From assembly GCA_009763385.1 (NCBI GenBank), contig CM019826.1, forward strand, positions 58,587,127 to 58,651,126: a stretch of DNA of 64,000 bases, given 5' to 3'. The notes beneath the pieces are model-generated. The model did not search any database, was not told the DNA's origin, and saw nothing but the letters and a program-made list of their open reading frames with translations. This DNA is from Coix lacryma-jobi var. lacryma-jobi. Lineage: Eukaryota > Streptophyta > Magnoliopsida > Poales > Poaceae. This document shows, piece after piece, positions 41,064 to 52,957 of this stretch (position 1 is the first letter of the stretch; every line of letters starts with the position of its first letter). The position numbers were made by a program, and so were the translations under genes.

Positions 41064-42954
41064 ACATCGTTTCACGTGTTCAGTACTTCCATGATGCTAC
41101 ATGCTCTGATTTGATTTTTTTTTGGGACAAAAATAGGATGGGTTTGCACCCCTACTGCAAATTATAGAATTAAAACAAGATAAAATCTGCAAGGTGAAAA
41201 ACTCAAGGAGTACAAGGTGCTCTTATATGATGATTTGAGTTACCCATGTCCATGCACCTGTTAATTGACCAATTCTATGTATTTTAAACTGCCATGCAAG
41301 TTCTCTCTCTTTTTTTTTGAAAGTAGTTCTTTCTCTTTTTGATATTGTATTGATTTGATCCTTGTGATTATTTATTATCTGCAGTGCCTCCATATTACAG
41401 TTAATGTTATATTCTCTCTGCTTCTTCCGTTGTTACACACCTGTACCCACAGGCCCTTCGATATTACTGAAAAAACACACACCAATAGCACTTAAACAAG
41501 GGTTAGCTGTGTCACTGCCATACAAGATGAAGGGTTACATGCTGAGCTACTCTTGCAAGAAAGTACTATTGATAATAGTATATAATCATGACCTTAATTT
41601 TTTAGGTTACTTTTTTAGCTTCAAGCTTCTTTGGAGTATGCCTTCTTGACTGATACATAGTTACTACTATTTTTAACCGTTTTCAGGAAGATGATATAGC
41701 TGCTATTATTTCCAGATAAAGATTCAATAAGATTCTTTGACACCGTAGAGCGGTACAGGTCCAAGAGGTTTTGTACAAGGCAATTCAGATTCTTTGTGCT
41801 GGTATCTCTCTCACACGTTTCTTTTTGTTCACTTTGTTTTTGTAACTCATACCTCTTTCCCCATCATTCTCTTGTGCTCTTGTACTGTTGTTTGGAACAG
41901 AAACATCGGCACTTACATTTTTCTTCCAATACTTTTAGTGCTTCGCACTATCAGACATTAGACAAGGACAATTGGCAAAGACGAGCGCCTTATTTTAGGT
42001 TCATGCCTAATCCACATTTTAGGTTCCATGCCTTATTCTAGTTCACTGGCAACCAGTGGCTTGCAACGATGCCGATCGCCAGACAACTTTTCCCACTTAG
42101 CTTTCAATTTCTGGTAGGCATTGCTTTGCCCCTTAAGCAAAATGGATGGAATTGGACCGAACAAACCCATTCAGCTTATCAGTGGCAACAAGATTCATGA
42201 ATTAACTAAGAATCAGGTCGACCCAATCAAACAAATGATATCTCAAGATCCCCTGCTATTTTGCAGTTGCCTTGTGCTTTGGCTAACAAAGTGATTAATA
42301 GATATATCAGCAACTCCACTTATAAGTTTCTATATTTAAAGTTACTCCGTGATCTGTTCTGCGTCTACTGTCCTCAAATTGCGTTGTAAATCCTATTTAA
42401 CTGCCGATTATCCTCAAATTGATCAAACTTTGCTCAGCTATGCGCGTGATGGCACGCGGTTTATACTAGTTGCTCATGATAGCCACATCCTTCTATGTTG
42501 TCCTTGAAAACTTGTAAGATCTCTAATGGTATAATGCTCCATTTCAGGTTTTGTTAGATGAGGATGAAGAAACCTGCTGATGCAAGATGGGTAGTGGAAG
42601 ATATGATAATTTTTAGTTTACATTCATGAAAAGCAACTGCTGCTGGATTGTTGAAACATTAGTGAGTACAGCCTAAATATTATTTTTGGTTGAGATTATT
42701 ACTCTTTTTGGATAGTTTGATGGTCTATGCCAATTTGTATATAATATTTCTAACTGTAGGTGCCATTTCTGAGTTCAATAGTTTATCAACGTGGATTCAT
42801 TATTTTGTACTTGACATGTCATTTGAAGCTAGCAATGTGTGCCCCTGTGTAATATGTGTGTTTTATATAATTTGATATTGTTTTATAAATTTTTATTTTT
42901 GTTTGCTGCTGTGGTTAGATTTTATATAAATATATTTATTTTTTTCTTTTGAAA
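41064..42954 (+). other. Remainder of the CACTA cargo, intron-like with possible exon scraps
   Basis: AT-rich with T-runs and pyrimidine tracts as in introns. A 50-codon frame with ATG at 42142 (MDGIGPNKPIQLISGNKIH…) stops at about 42293 and could be an exon scrap. Another exon-like piece lies near 41690-41800 (gataaagattcaataag region). I do not recognise the source gene. Confidence 0.4.
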
Positions 42955-43086
42955 ATGCACTGTAGGGGCGGCTGGTGCTGGAACCGCCCTTACAAGTAGC
43001 ATTTGTAAGGGCGGTTGGGGAACTGCCCTTACAAATATATGATTTGTAAAAGCGCATGCGTAGGGGCGGCTCCCCCAACCACCTTT
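42955..43086. repeat. Right subterminal repeats of the CACTA element, cut by W
   Basis: TGTAGGGGCGGCT, AACCGCCCTTACA, TGTAAGGGCGGTT and a further GTAGGGGCGGCT in 130 bp. The W LTR starts at 43087; CCTTT at 43082-43086 is its candidate target duplication. Confidence 0.85.
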
Positions 43087-45044
43087 TGAAGGACCGAGAG
43101 TGCTACCAGAAAGCGACCAGAGGGGGGTGAATGGGAGCTTCAAATTTTCCTTTCGAAAACTTGTCGCCACTGTCCCGAGAGTCAACCCCAAAAGCAAACC
43201 TAGAGCTTGAAAGTGTCCACGACCCTAGGTATGGGGTGGATGCTTCCAAGAAGCACAGCGGGACACAACACAACTCTAGATACCCAACGCAAAAGACGGA
43301 AACCAAATCCGACAAAGAACGAACGAACCGCAGACGAAACAGTGCGGAACAGATTCGACCGGACTTTGTCTGCGTCCGGTCAGACACCACCGGACGCATC
43401 CGGTCGAGCAAAACACGATCTGGGACCATACTGTTTGCGACCGGACTCACTAGTCAGCAGCGTCCGGTCAGTAGAACACAGCGTCCGGTCAACAGTGAAA
43501 ACCCTGATGAACAGTACTAGAGTCGAGTCCGGTCGATTACCAACTGAGCGTCCGGTCAAGTTGTAAACAAAAACCACAGAACGTATTCAATGACTGGACT
43601 CTGGGCCAACGTCCGGTCGTTGAGCACGCAGCGTCCGGTCACCCCGATTTCGTGCTGTTCGTCCACCGATTTGACTCGATCTCACCCCGAAACGAATCCT
43701 CTAGGGATCAAACTTGGTGAGAGGAGTCACAAGGAGGATAGTGAGCTATCTCTAAGAGATCATGGCTCAAACCAATCTCCAAATCGACGAATCGAAGAAA
43801 TTCGGGGGAAAGGAGAAAAACATGATCCGAAACAAAAATCGATCGATCTACTAGCTCGTGAGGTTAGAGGTGAATTCCTTCGGTGGAAAGAAGTGCCTCA
43901 CGATCTAGAACAACTCTATTCAGACGGAATTCCAAGAGAAGCACCGAGTTTGAGAAATCGAACGACAGGAAAATTTTGGAGAAAAGCAACCCGCGAAGAA
44001 CATGAACACAACGCGAATCACAACCACGAATTTGCAACCGTGTGGCTACCACACGCTACAACAGTGAGATTACGGTCTCACTTCCTCAAAATCTCATGGA
44101 CACAGAGGTATTGTTCTCTTCTCTGTGGATCTCAGTTTGCTACAGCAGAGGATGGGAAGAGCAGGAAAACCTAGAAGGCAAAGAGCAAAATGGCTGAGAT
44201 AGGAAGGGAGGAGGGTGTCTCCCTCTACTTATCCTAATTCTAATTCCTACTCTACCCCTCACTAATTACAGAGCGAACCATCTAAACCCTAGGGTTATTC
44301 TGGACCAACTCGAAGATGCTAGTGATCCGATGGCCACACCCGCACAACTGGTAGCGTTGCCTCGATGCAACCTCACCGATTGCCGCCACGTGTCGCCACC
44401 GCTCCGCTCGTCCTTTTCCTGGACTTCGCCCCCGGTTTTGTGGCCCAAACCGGGAAACCAGCCTTCACGACCAACCCCCGGTTTTGAGGCCCAAACCGGG
44501 AAACCAGCCGACCATAGCCTGAGTTTTGTGGCCTAAACTCAGCAAACCCGCAGCACCCAGGTTTTGAGGCCCAAACCTGGAAACCGTCCTCAGCCCGAGT
44601 TTTGTGGCCCAAACTCGGAAACCATCAGCACCTAGGTTTTGAGGCCCAAACCTGGAAACCGTCCACTCGGTGGTTTTTCCGTGGCTCAACCACCAAACCG
44701 AGCCGTAGAGGGGATGAACCGCCCGTGCACCCCGTCCACCGACACGTGTCCCCAAGTCCTGGACTCAGGCAACACCATGCCCGCAAGTCTTCGCTCGTCG
44801 CTGTCTCAGGCTGTCGGCCACCACAGCTGATCCTCGGGCCACCGGTCCCTCAGTCCAAGCCTCACGTCCGCCCTTCGCCACTCTAGGTCCATCGGCACGG
44901 CACGTCTCTACTTGACCTTCACCTTGCCTTTGATCACTGTATCCGTGCTCGACACCTGCACAACACAAGTCAAAGAACATGCACATTATCCCAGTTGACA
45001 ATCACTCATCACTCAGAGACTCGGCATACACCCATGTATCCGCA
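43087..45044 (-). repeat. 3' LTR of W (1,958 bp)
   Basis: Starts TGAAGGACCG and ends GTATCCGCA on the plus strand; matches V LTRs in reverse with clear divergence. GCGTCCGGTC words at about 43365-43645; weak TATA-like GGATAAGTA at 44226-44234 on the minus strand; hairpin array at 44433-44695. Confidence 0.88.
44433..44695. repeat. Hairpin array in the W LTR, seven units
   Basis: Stems CCCCGGTTT or CCCGGTTT (twice), TGAGTTT, CCAGGTTT, CGAGTTT, AGGTTT and GGTGGTT around loops TGTGGCCC or TGAGGCCC. The order of stem types along the array is nearly the same as in Y. Confidence 0.9.
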
Positions 45045-46635
45045 ATCTCCCCCTTGATGAGTGCATTATCAACTACCAACACAAATCATAATGAAACAGA
45101 AGAAGGAAGGAAGAAGAAGAGAGAACTCGACCAAATGACCCAAAAGCATATCAAAGTCGAAGAAGGTGAAGCGGAAAGAGCAACACAACTTGGTTCCCAA
45201 AGACATGGGCAACGGCTCGACGCAACCAAGCAAAGCAAAGCTAGCCCTCAAGAAGAGGTAGAACAGGCTCAACAAACCGCTAGCGAGAAAGCTCGATACC
45301 ACTGAAACAGCATAATACAAGGTTGCTAGTCCTCAAGAAAGAGGCAAAGGCTCAACACAACTAGCTACCAAAACTGCTCCGAACCAATTGGACAACAAAT
45401 CCCAAAATGCTAGTCCCTCAAGATAGAGGCACAGAGGCTCACACAACTAAGCAGAAAGCTCCGAACCAATTTGGGGATTCAAACAACCTCAAAATCCGAG
45501 CAAACTCCAACTCAAGCTCTCCCTCCAATAGTGCACATAACTAGGGAATCTCCCTCTTAGTTGATCTTATGATTTGGAGAATTTCTCCCCATTAGTTGAA
45601 AATGCACTATCAACCAAAATTTCTGCCCCTTGACAGAAGACTCACTCTCCCTCCAAATGCATATGAGTCAAAATGCAAGTTAGCAGCTTCAGAAATATAA
45701 TCGATAGAATATGAAGATGCTTGACAAAGTGCTGATCTGATGACTCAATAATAAGCCAAAATGCTAGCAAAGGCTCAAACTTCACTAAATCGAAATATGA
45801 ACTTTGACTAAGGAGCAGGTTTTAGCCAAAAAGTATTCACCATCAAAATAGCATGAAACATGTGTAAACAGGAAGTCAAACAAGTGCTAATCAGATAGAC
45901 AAGGTGAACTACCCCTAGCAAGGTTCAATCATCATGCTATAGAATGAAATATAGACTTGTGTATTTAGATGTTATCGGAGTTGCAGCAGCGGTTAAAATT
46001 ACACAAGTGGAAATTTCAGCATGTGATTGCGAGAGGTTGAAAGCTTGTCATTGCCTGACTTTTCAACTGTGCGAAGCCTATGCAGAAGCAATCAGAAGCT
46101 TAAAGCAACAGTTTCGGTCATACCCTACACACAGCTCAAGTTTAACTCATAGTGCAATGAGAAACAGTCTCGATACTGTGATGTGTTGACAAGAAATCCC
46201 ATCTCGATCTTTCCAATTCACTTAACTTGGTTCAAAATAAACAGCATATGAACATACCAAGCAAGTGAATGGCTCAGACTAGAGACATAGCAACCTAGCA
46301 TATATGAAAAGCACAATTGATTTCAACACATTCTACACTACACATCTATTGCATATCTCAATGGTGAACATTTTTCAAGTTTTATGTTCATTAAGCAAAT
46401 TCGCCATTCATAAAAAGCATAAGCTACAAGCATCAGTAATAAAGCATCGGAGCATACACTAATAGAGCATAGTCGCATTCTAAGGATTATATTAATGAAG
46501 CTCTGAATGGAAATATGCAATATGAATATGCAAAGATGCATGATGAAACCAAAAGAAGGAAAAAGAGTCAGTCTATAGAACGAGAACCAAAATATTTCCC
46601 CCAACTAAAAGGAAACACACACCAAGCTCACCCTC
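45045..46635. other. W polypurine tract and 3' noncoding region
   Basis: The tract reads AAGGGGGAGAT on the minus strand (45045-45055). The rest has no frame of note; more purine-rich words like GGGGGAGA recur on the minus strand. The region matches 58810-60490 of V in reverse. Confidence 0.8.
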
Positions 46636-47832
46636 TCAACCTAGCAAAAGTTGATTGGTCCAAAGGCTTGGTGAAAATATCAGCCAACTGATGATGAGTA
46701 TCGACATGACGAAGGTCGATATCACCCTTCTCATAGTGGTCTCGCAGAAATGAAAGCGCACATCAATGTGTTTGGTCTTTGAGTGCAGCACAGGGTTTCT
46801 TAGCAACGCTAATCGCACTCGTGTTGTCACAAAGCAAAGGAACACGAAAAAGCTCAGACCAAAATCACGCAAAGTGGCCATCATCCAGAGTAACTGGGAA
46901 CAGCAGCTAGCCGCAGCAACATACTCAGCCTCCATGGTAGACTAGGCGACACTAGACTGCTTGCGAGAAGACCACGAAACAAGAGAAGAACCAATAAACT
47001 GGCAAGTCCCAGAAGTGGACTTGCGATCAATGCGGCAACTAGCAAAATCGGCATCAGAATAACCAAACGGAGAGGGTGGGGGAAGCAGAATACCAAATCC
47101 CAACTCAGGTGGTGAAGCATAAGTACCCTCATAATGCGCTTACCCGCCTGACGGTGAGAAGTGCGCGGTGATGACTGAAATCGCGCGCAAAGACATACCG
47201 CGAACTGAATGTCCTAGCGTGTCGCCGTCATTACACAGCAGCGACCCGATCATACTCCTGTACTCCTTCTGGTCCACAGCTTCTCCATCTTTGTCCGCAT
47301 CCAGGGCCGTTGTGGTCAACATGGGTGTTGGAAGAGGCTTGGCCTCACCCATCGAACTTTCAGCAAGTATTTGGTGTACTTGCCCGGGTGCACAAACGTT
47401 CCTTCTCAGGATTGCTTAATTTGCAATCCGAGAAAGAATGTCAGCTCGCCCATCATGCTCATCTCAAACTCCCTGCTCATTAAATCTACAAACTTGGCAA
47501 CCAAAGGGTGAGAAGAACCACCGAAAATGATATCATCCACATAAATCTGGACCAAAAGAGTGTCGTTGCCTTGCTTGAGGAGAAAAGCGTTTTATCCACA
47601 CATCCCATTTTAAAACCCTTAGCAAGCAAAAAGGTTTTCAACCTATCATACCAGGCTCTAGGGGCTTAGTTTCAAACCATATAAAGCTTGTGAAGTTTAA
47701 AAACATGGTTTGGAAACTTGGGATTTTCAAAACCGGGGGGTTGTTCACATACACCTCTTCTTCTATGTCGCCGTTTAAGAAGGCACTCTTGACATCCATT
47801 TGAAAAAGTTTAAAACCCTTTGGATGCAGCAA
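46636..47832 (-). pseudogene. W RT C-part and RNase H
   Basis: Minus-strand pieces: MDVKSAFLNGDIEEEVYV (47638-47832), YVDD at 47532-47543, MGEAKPLPTPM…KEYRSMIGSLL (47140-47352), a Leu-rich shifted frame, and EAEYVAAASCCSQLLWMMA (46636-46935), with HSKTKHIDVRFHF near the end. At least four shifts. The chain aligns with V at 57590-58809. Confidence 0.87.
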
Positions 47833-47961
47833 AAGCCAAGAGTATCCTAATAGCCTCCAAACGAGCTACGGGAGCAAAAGTCTCCTCATAGTCTATCCCC
47901 TCCTTCTGACTATAACCCTTGGCCACAAGTCTCGCTTTTGTTCCTCACAATGTGGCCATCG

Positions 47962-48753
47962 TCACCTTGTTTGTTTTTGAAACCCATTTTGTCCCAATAG
48001 GTTACAGTCTAGAGGAGGTTGAACCAAAACCCAAACCCGATTTTGCTCAAAATTCTCTAACTCCTCATGCATGGCATTGACCCAATCTGGATCCGTCAAA
48101 GCGTGTCCAACATCTCGGGGTTCAAAATCAGCAACAAATGCAGAATGAGCAAAGTGAGAGATTTGTTGTGACCTGGACCGAGTGACACGTTCGTCAATGC
48201 TACCGATCATCTGTTGAGGCGGGTGTTGGCGCTGGATGTGTCGTGGCGCCTCCCGAGCTGATGTAGCCTCCCCCTCAACAGCAGCTGGTGCCTCCTCGGG
48301 TACAAAAGGTACCGCTCGAGGTGGCGGATCCCATGGCCCCCAAGTAGTAGAAGGAGTAGGGTCTGGGCCGTGAGTCGTGGTAGAAGCCGCTCCTTGCGGC
48401 ATGACGGGTGGAGGAGGTGTTGGGTCATCCATCCCTTCAGCACCTTCGTCCTCATCATCAAAAAGAGGTTCTCCAACCTCATGATCACCTGCACGCTCAA
48501 AACGAGAAGAAGGACAAACTAATGTCTCGTCGAAGGTGACATCTGATGTCTCCATGACTCGGTTATTATCAAGGTTAAGTACACGATATGCACGAGTGTG
48601 AGTGCCATAACCCAAAAATACACTGTCGGAAGAACAAGACTCAAATTTGTCCAGGTTGCCTTTCTTGAGTATAAAACAGTGGCAACCAAAAACTCTAAAA
48701 TAACTCACCTTGGGGAGTTTTCCAAAACGCAACTCATAAGAAGTCTTTTTCAA
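47962..48753 (-). pseudogene. W integrase C-part to RT start
   Basis: The frame holds KKTSYELRFGKLPKVSYFRV, FDETLVCPSSRFERAGDHEV, a Pro-rich linker, and DPDWVNAMHEELENFEQNRVW, the RT start. It is the longest clean pol frame in W (263 codons). Confidence 0.87.
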
Positions 48754-49489
48754 GAAAGCTCGGAGAAAAATGCGATTGGAAATATAGCATGCAGCTCATA
48801 GCTTCGGCCCAATATCGCCTAGGAGTCCTATGCTCATCGAGCATCGTCCTGGCCATCTCTACAAGGGTCCGATTCTTCCTCTCTACAACACCATTTTGGG
48901 GCTGTGTGTATGCAGAAGAAAACTGATGCTCCAAACCCAAGAGTTACAAAACTTCTCAAAATCTGAATTCTTAATTCTTGAATTCAGAACCATTATCACT
49001 CCGAATTGCTGGCATTGAGTTCAAAGGGACTCTTCTGAAGACGCAAAATCAGATTGCGAGCAAAGGAGAAAGTCTCTCGTCTTCTCAGCTAAAAAGAAGA
49101 CCCACGAATATCTCGAAAAATCATCAACAACAACAACAGCACATACCACTTCCCCAACCGAGCTCACCCTGAGCGGGACCAACAAGGTCCATATGCAAAC
49201 TCTCCAGGGCGCTTAGTCATGACCTGAGTCACTGGATGGTGGGAGCGGCTACCATCTTCCCATGTCTACAAGAATGGCAAACAAGATCCTTCTCCATGGA
49301 CAACTTGGGCAATCCTCGGATTAAGCCAAGTGAGCTAAGTCTTGCAAGCAAGTCGAAGCTCAGGTGACCTAGTCTCCTATGCCACTTCCAAAGATCAGAG
49401 GAGGAAGGTCCAGCCAAAAGACATCGAGAATTCCAAACGACTCCGAGAAATTCGCACGAAAGACTTTTCCAAAGGGCGAAATCAAACAT
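48734..49489 (-). pseudogene. W integrase core pieces
   Basis: 48734-48940 carries QNGVVERKNRTLVEMARTML with the catalytic Glu; 49229-49489 carries the GAG-pre-integrase segment WKWHRRLGHLSFDLL…CHSCRHGKM with the zinc His and Cys. The stretch with the first Asp (about 48950-49200) is out of frame. Confidence 0.82.
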
Positions 49490-49689
49490 ACAAGATTGCC
49501 CTGAGGATCCAAAATGCGACTGAGATTCGGTTTAAAACGAATCTCATAGTCATCATCAAAGTTGTGAAACAGAAAGAAGGTTAAAATGCAAGTTAGAAAC
49601 AAGAGCAACATCGCGCAACACAAAGTGCTCATTAACTCGTACTGACCCATGAGACAACCTTACCTTTGCTATTGTCGCCGAAGGTGATA

Positions 49690-50350
49690 AACTCCTTTCC
49701 GGCGACCGGACTAAGACTGGAGAACCACTTGGCGTTTTCGGTCATGTGCCTCGAACACCTGGAATCCACCAACCAAACGTTCTCCAATCATTTTACCTAC
49801 ATCAATAAAAAGACATAGGGTGAGCATACGGTCCAACACTGGGGTTAGTGAAGTAGGAGAATACCAGTGTTGGGCCGGCTGCTCAAAAGAACGGTTAGCA
49901 AAAAAACATTCCTAGCACGCCTATGGGAAGAGCGATCACCACGCTGAGGAAAACGTGGTCCGCTAAGGAAGGAGCGTCCATCGCGATACTCAAAACACGG
50001 TGGGGGAAAACGTTCAACTACAAAGCCACCGCCATGGGGTCCATAGCCCACAACTGCAGGCTCCTGCCGGGCATGACCTCTCGCGGCCTAGGCCTAGGAA
50101 TTTGAGGTTTAGGACCTCTAGGCCTAGCAACACGCCTCTGAACATTCGACACATGTACATCATGGGAAGGATGGTACATGTCCAGGTTGTTCATCTCCTT
50201 TGCACGGGGCACCTCTCTCTTGCGCCGAAAGCAAAACTCACTCAAGTGTCCATCTCTCCCACAGTGCTCACAATGGTACCTCAAAGCTCTCATAGGGGGT
50301 TGTTGGTACTCACGGTAATGGGTATGGATCACTTTGCCCTTCTATGGCAT
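49690..50350 (-). pseudogene. W protease region and second zinc knuckle
   Basis: Near 49764 the minus strand encodes VDSRCSRHMT where V has VDSGCSRHMT, so the Gly of the catalytic D-S-G is Arg and this protease is probably dead. Upstream, 50018-50332 encodes CEHCGRDGHLSEFCFRRKRE, a knuckle followed by a basic stretch, then an Arg-Pro-rich run. Confidence 0.8.
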
Positions 50351-51202
50351 AAGCTCCTCCTGGATGGGTGGCATTGTGTCAAGCTTGTTCTTGAGGTGGT
50401 TTGGTTTAGGAGCCCACGACTGTTTCATGGGTGGAGCTCTCGGAGGTTCACAACAACCCCACATCCTTGGTTTAGGCTTGAGAGGCTCTTTGGTGGAATC
50501 TTGGTAAGCTTGGGAGTAGTGGTGGAGTTGGGCTTCTGACATGGGTTCAGCCCACTCGACTGTCCAATCTTCCCAAAAGAAGAAACATCACACCGGAGCA
50601 AAAACCTACACCAGGACCTCCAGCAGCACGCTTGAACTGGGAGATCATCATCCCAATCTGCGGCTCACCACAGACCACCATGAAAGATGGCCGAAGGTAT
50701 GTGTTTTCCTCCTCCTCGGTTTGCATCTTGTCATGCTTCAACGTTCGCGATTTCCATCTGTAAACCCTCACAAAGAATGCACCTAGTCACACAATTGCTG
50801 CGGATACATGGGTGTATGCCGAGTCTCTGTGTGATGAGTGATTGTCAACGGAGATGATGCGCATGTTCTTTGGCTTGTGTTGTGCAGGTGTCGAGCTCGG
50901 AGACAGTGATCGATGGCGGGTGAAGGTCAAGTTGCGACGTGCCGTGCCGACGGACCGGGCGCGATGAAGTGGGCGTGCCGTGCGGCGGACGTGCCATGCC
51001 GATGTATCGGACGGTGAAGGGCGGACGTGGACTTGGACTGATGGACTGGAGGCCGGAGGATCAGCTGTGGTGGCTGGCAGCCTGCGACACGACAAGCGGA
51101 GAAGTGCGATCATGTCGGTGGAAGGGGTGCACAGGCGGTGCATCCCCTCTACGACGCCGGTTTGTTGGTAGAGCCCGGGAAAAACCAACGGTGGACGGTT
51201 TC

Positions 51203-51415
51203 CAGGTTTGGGCCTCAAAACCTGGGTGCTGGGTTTCCAGGTTGAGCCACAAAACCTGGGCGTGACGGTTTCCAGGTTGAGCCTCAAAACCTGGGCGTGG
51301 GCCGGTTTCCGAGTTTGGGCCTCAAAACTCGGGCGCGGACGGTTTCCCGATTTTGGCCACAAAACTCGGGCTGGAGGCTGGTTTCCCGGTTTGGGCCACA
51401 AAACCGGGGGAGCAG
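51203..51415. repeat. Hairpin array in the V 5' LTR, six units
   Basis: Stems CCAGGTT (three), CGAGTTT, CCCGATTTT/AAAACTCGGG (imperfect) and CCCGGTTT, around GGGCCTCA, GAGCCACA or GAGCCTCA. This is the reverse complement of the arrays in X, Y and W, as V lies in the other direction. Same array in the 3' LTR at 60895-61105. Confidence 0.9.
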
Positions 51416-51598
51416 AGTGGTGGCGGCACGCGGCGGCGATCTGAAGGTTGCGTGGAGGCGACGCGGAAGACCGTGCGGGCGTGGCCGTCGATCTACCTAC
51501 CACCAGCGGGTGGACTAGAATAGCCTTAGGGTTAGGCTGGTCCGCTCTGTAAATACAGTATGAGGGGTAGAGTAGGAAATAGGCTTAGGCTAGGTTAG

Positions 51599-51604
51599 TA
51601 TAAG
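51599..51604 (+). promoter_or_regulatory. TATA-like box of the V 5' LTR
   Basis: TATAAG, aligned with the better CTATATAAGG box of Y by the shared downstream GAG-GGAGACACC segment. Confidence 0.5.
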
Positions 51605-52204
51605 TAGTCTGAGGGAGACACCCTCCTCCCTATCTCAGTTATCTCAGTTTTAGCCATCTCATTTGCTCTTGCTTCCTAGGGTTTCCTGCTCTCCCATCCC
51701 CTGCTGTAGCTTGCTGAGATCCGCAGAGAGACTCACCTCTGTGTATTGTTGATTTTGAGGAAAGGAGGCCGTATCCTCCTTGTCGTAGCGGTTGTTTGCG
51801 CTTCGGCTTGCAATTCGTGGCTGTGATTTCCGTTGTGTTCGTGTTCTTCGCGGAATCCTTTTTCTCTCCACGATTTTCCCGTCGCTTGATCTCCTTGCTC
51901 GGTTCATCTTTTGCAATTCGTTTGAACCAAGTTGTCCTAGATCGTGAGGCACTTCTTTCCACCGAAGGAATTAACCTCTAACCTCACGGTCTAGGAGATC
52001 GATCGATTTTTAGTTTCGGGTCAAGTTTTCTTCTTCCTTCCCCGAAATTCTTCGATCCACCGTTTGGAGATAGGTTCGAGCCATGATCTCTTAAAGATAG
52101 CTCACTATACTCCTTGTGACTCATCTCACCAAGTTTGATCCCTAGAGGAATTGTTTTGGGTGAGATAGAGGCAAATCGGTGGACGAACGGGGCTGCAGCG
52201 AGTC

Positions 52205-52500
52205 GACCGGACGCTCAGTCGGGGTGACCGGACGCTTGGTCCGTGAGTCCGGTCGATGAACAGCACGTAGCCGTGTTCTTCACTTTGACCGACGACGCTC
52301 CATTCATGTTTTGACCGGACGCATCGCTTTCACTGTTCATCGTGCTTGTTCGTTTCTGACCGGACGCACTGCTCTCGACCGGACGCTCCGTACTCGTGAG
52401 TCCGGTCGCGAACAGTAAGGTTCCAGAGCCGATTTTTGTTGACCGGACGCGTCCGGTCCCTGCTGACCGGACGCTGGCCAGAGTCCGGTCGATCCAGTTC
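52205..52500. repeat. Dispersed GACCGGACGC words in the V LTR
   Basis: About ten GACCGGACGC or GAGTCCGGTC words, one pair meeting as GACCGGACGCGTCCGGTC, an 18-base perfect palindrome at about 52440-52457. Repeated at 61900-62190 in the 3' LTR. Confidence 0.9.
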
Positions 52501-52896
52501 GACGCGTTTTCATCCGCAGTTTGTTCGTTCGTCTTTCGATTCGTGAATCGTTTGTGGCGTTGGATTTCTAACTTCGTGCTCTACAGAATTTGGGCTTCCC
52601 GCTTTACAAAATAGCCTGAATCCCCCTCGCGTTGCTCGGGGGAGGTTGAGGTTACCCAAACCCATCCCGTCACTAGTTGACTTGCGTGAACTTGGGTGAG
52701 GAAGTTTTTGTGGTGCCTCGCTGTGATCCCTGGGATCATCCACCCTCTTCCAAGGTCGTGGGCATCACGTTTTTGGTAGTAGCTCTTGGGGATTGATTTT
52801 GGGACACTTGGCCAAAGTTTCGTGAGAAATTTTATTGGCTCCCATTCACCCCCCCCCCCTCTGGTCGCCTTGCTTTTGCATTCTCGGTCCTTCAAT

Positions 52897-52913
52897 TGGT
52901 ATCGGAGCGGGTT
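52897..52913 (+). other. Primer binding site of V
   Basis: TGGTATCGGAGCGGGTT, two bases after the LTR end; initiator tRNA-Met type. Confidence 0.9.
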
Positions 52914-52957
52914 AAGGATCTTCCACCTTAGCCGGTTCCAGATCCACCGAAGGCGAC

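Larger units (their letters stand above)
36457..43086. mobile_element. CACTA transposon, left part, interrupted by element W
   Basis: Begins CACTACGTAAAAAAAG, the CACTA terminal signature, after a candidate 3-bp target GTA. Subterminal repeats (TGTAAGGGCGGTT in both directions) fill 36490-36840 and reappear at 42955-43075, as expected near the other end. The right terminus is not seen because W starts at 43087; it should lie beyond W, past the window. No transposase is found, so the element is non-autonomous and has a gene-like cargo at about 39330-42954. Confidence 0.82.
43087..50798 (-). mobile_element. Copia element W, 3' half (continues at 62586-64000)
   Basis: On the minus strand: 3' LTR (43087-45044), polypurine tract, about 1.6 kb 3' noncoding, then RNase H, RT, integrase, protease and the second zinc knuckle in reverse, up to 50798, where element V begins. 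The gag half resumes at 62586. The 5' LTR lies beyond the right edge. Many shifts break the frames. Same family as V. Confidence 0.88.
50799..52894 (+). repeat. 5' LTR of V (2,096 bp)
   Basis: TGCGGATACATGG to GGTCCTTCA. Contains the hairpin array (51203-51415), a TATA-like box (51599-51604) and CCGGACGC words (52205-52500). Differs from the 3' LTR by a handful of short indels and few substitutions. Confidence 0.95.
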
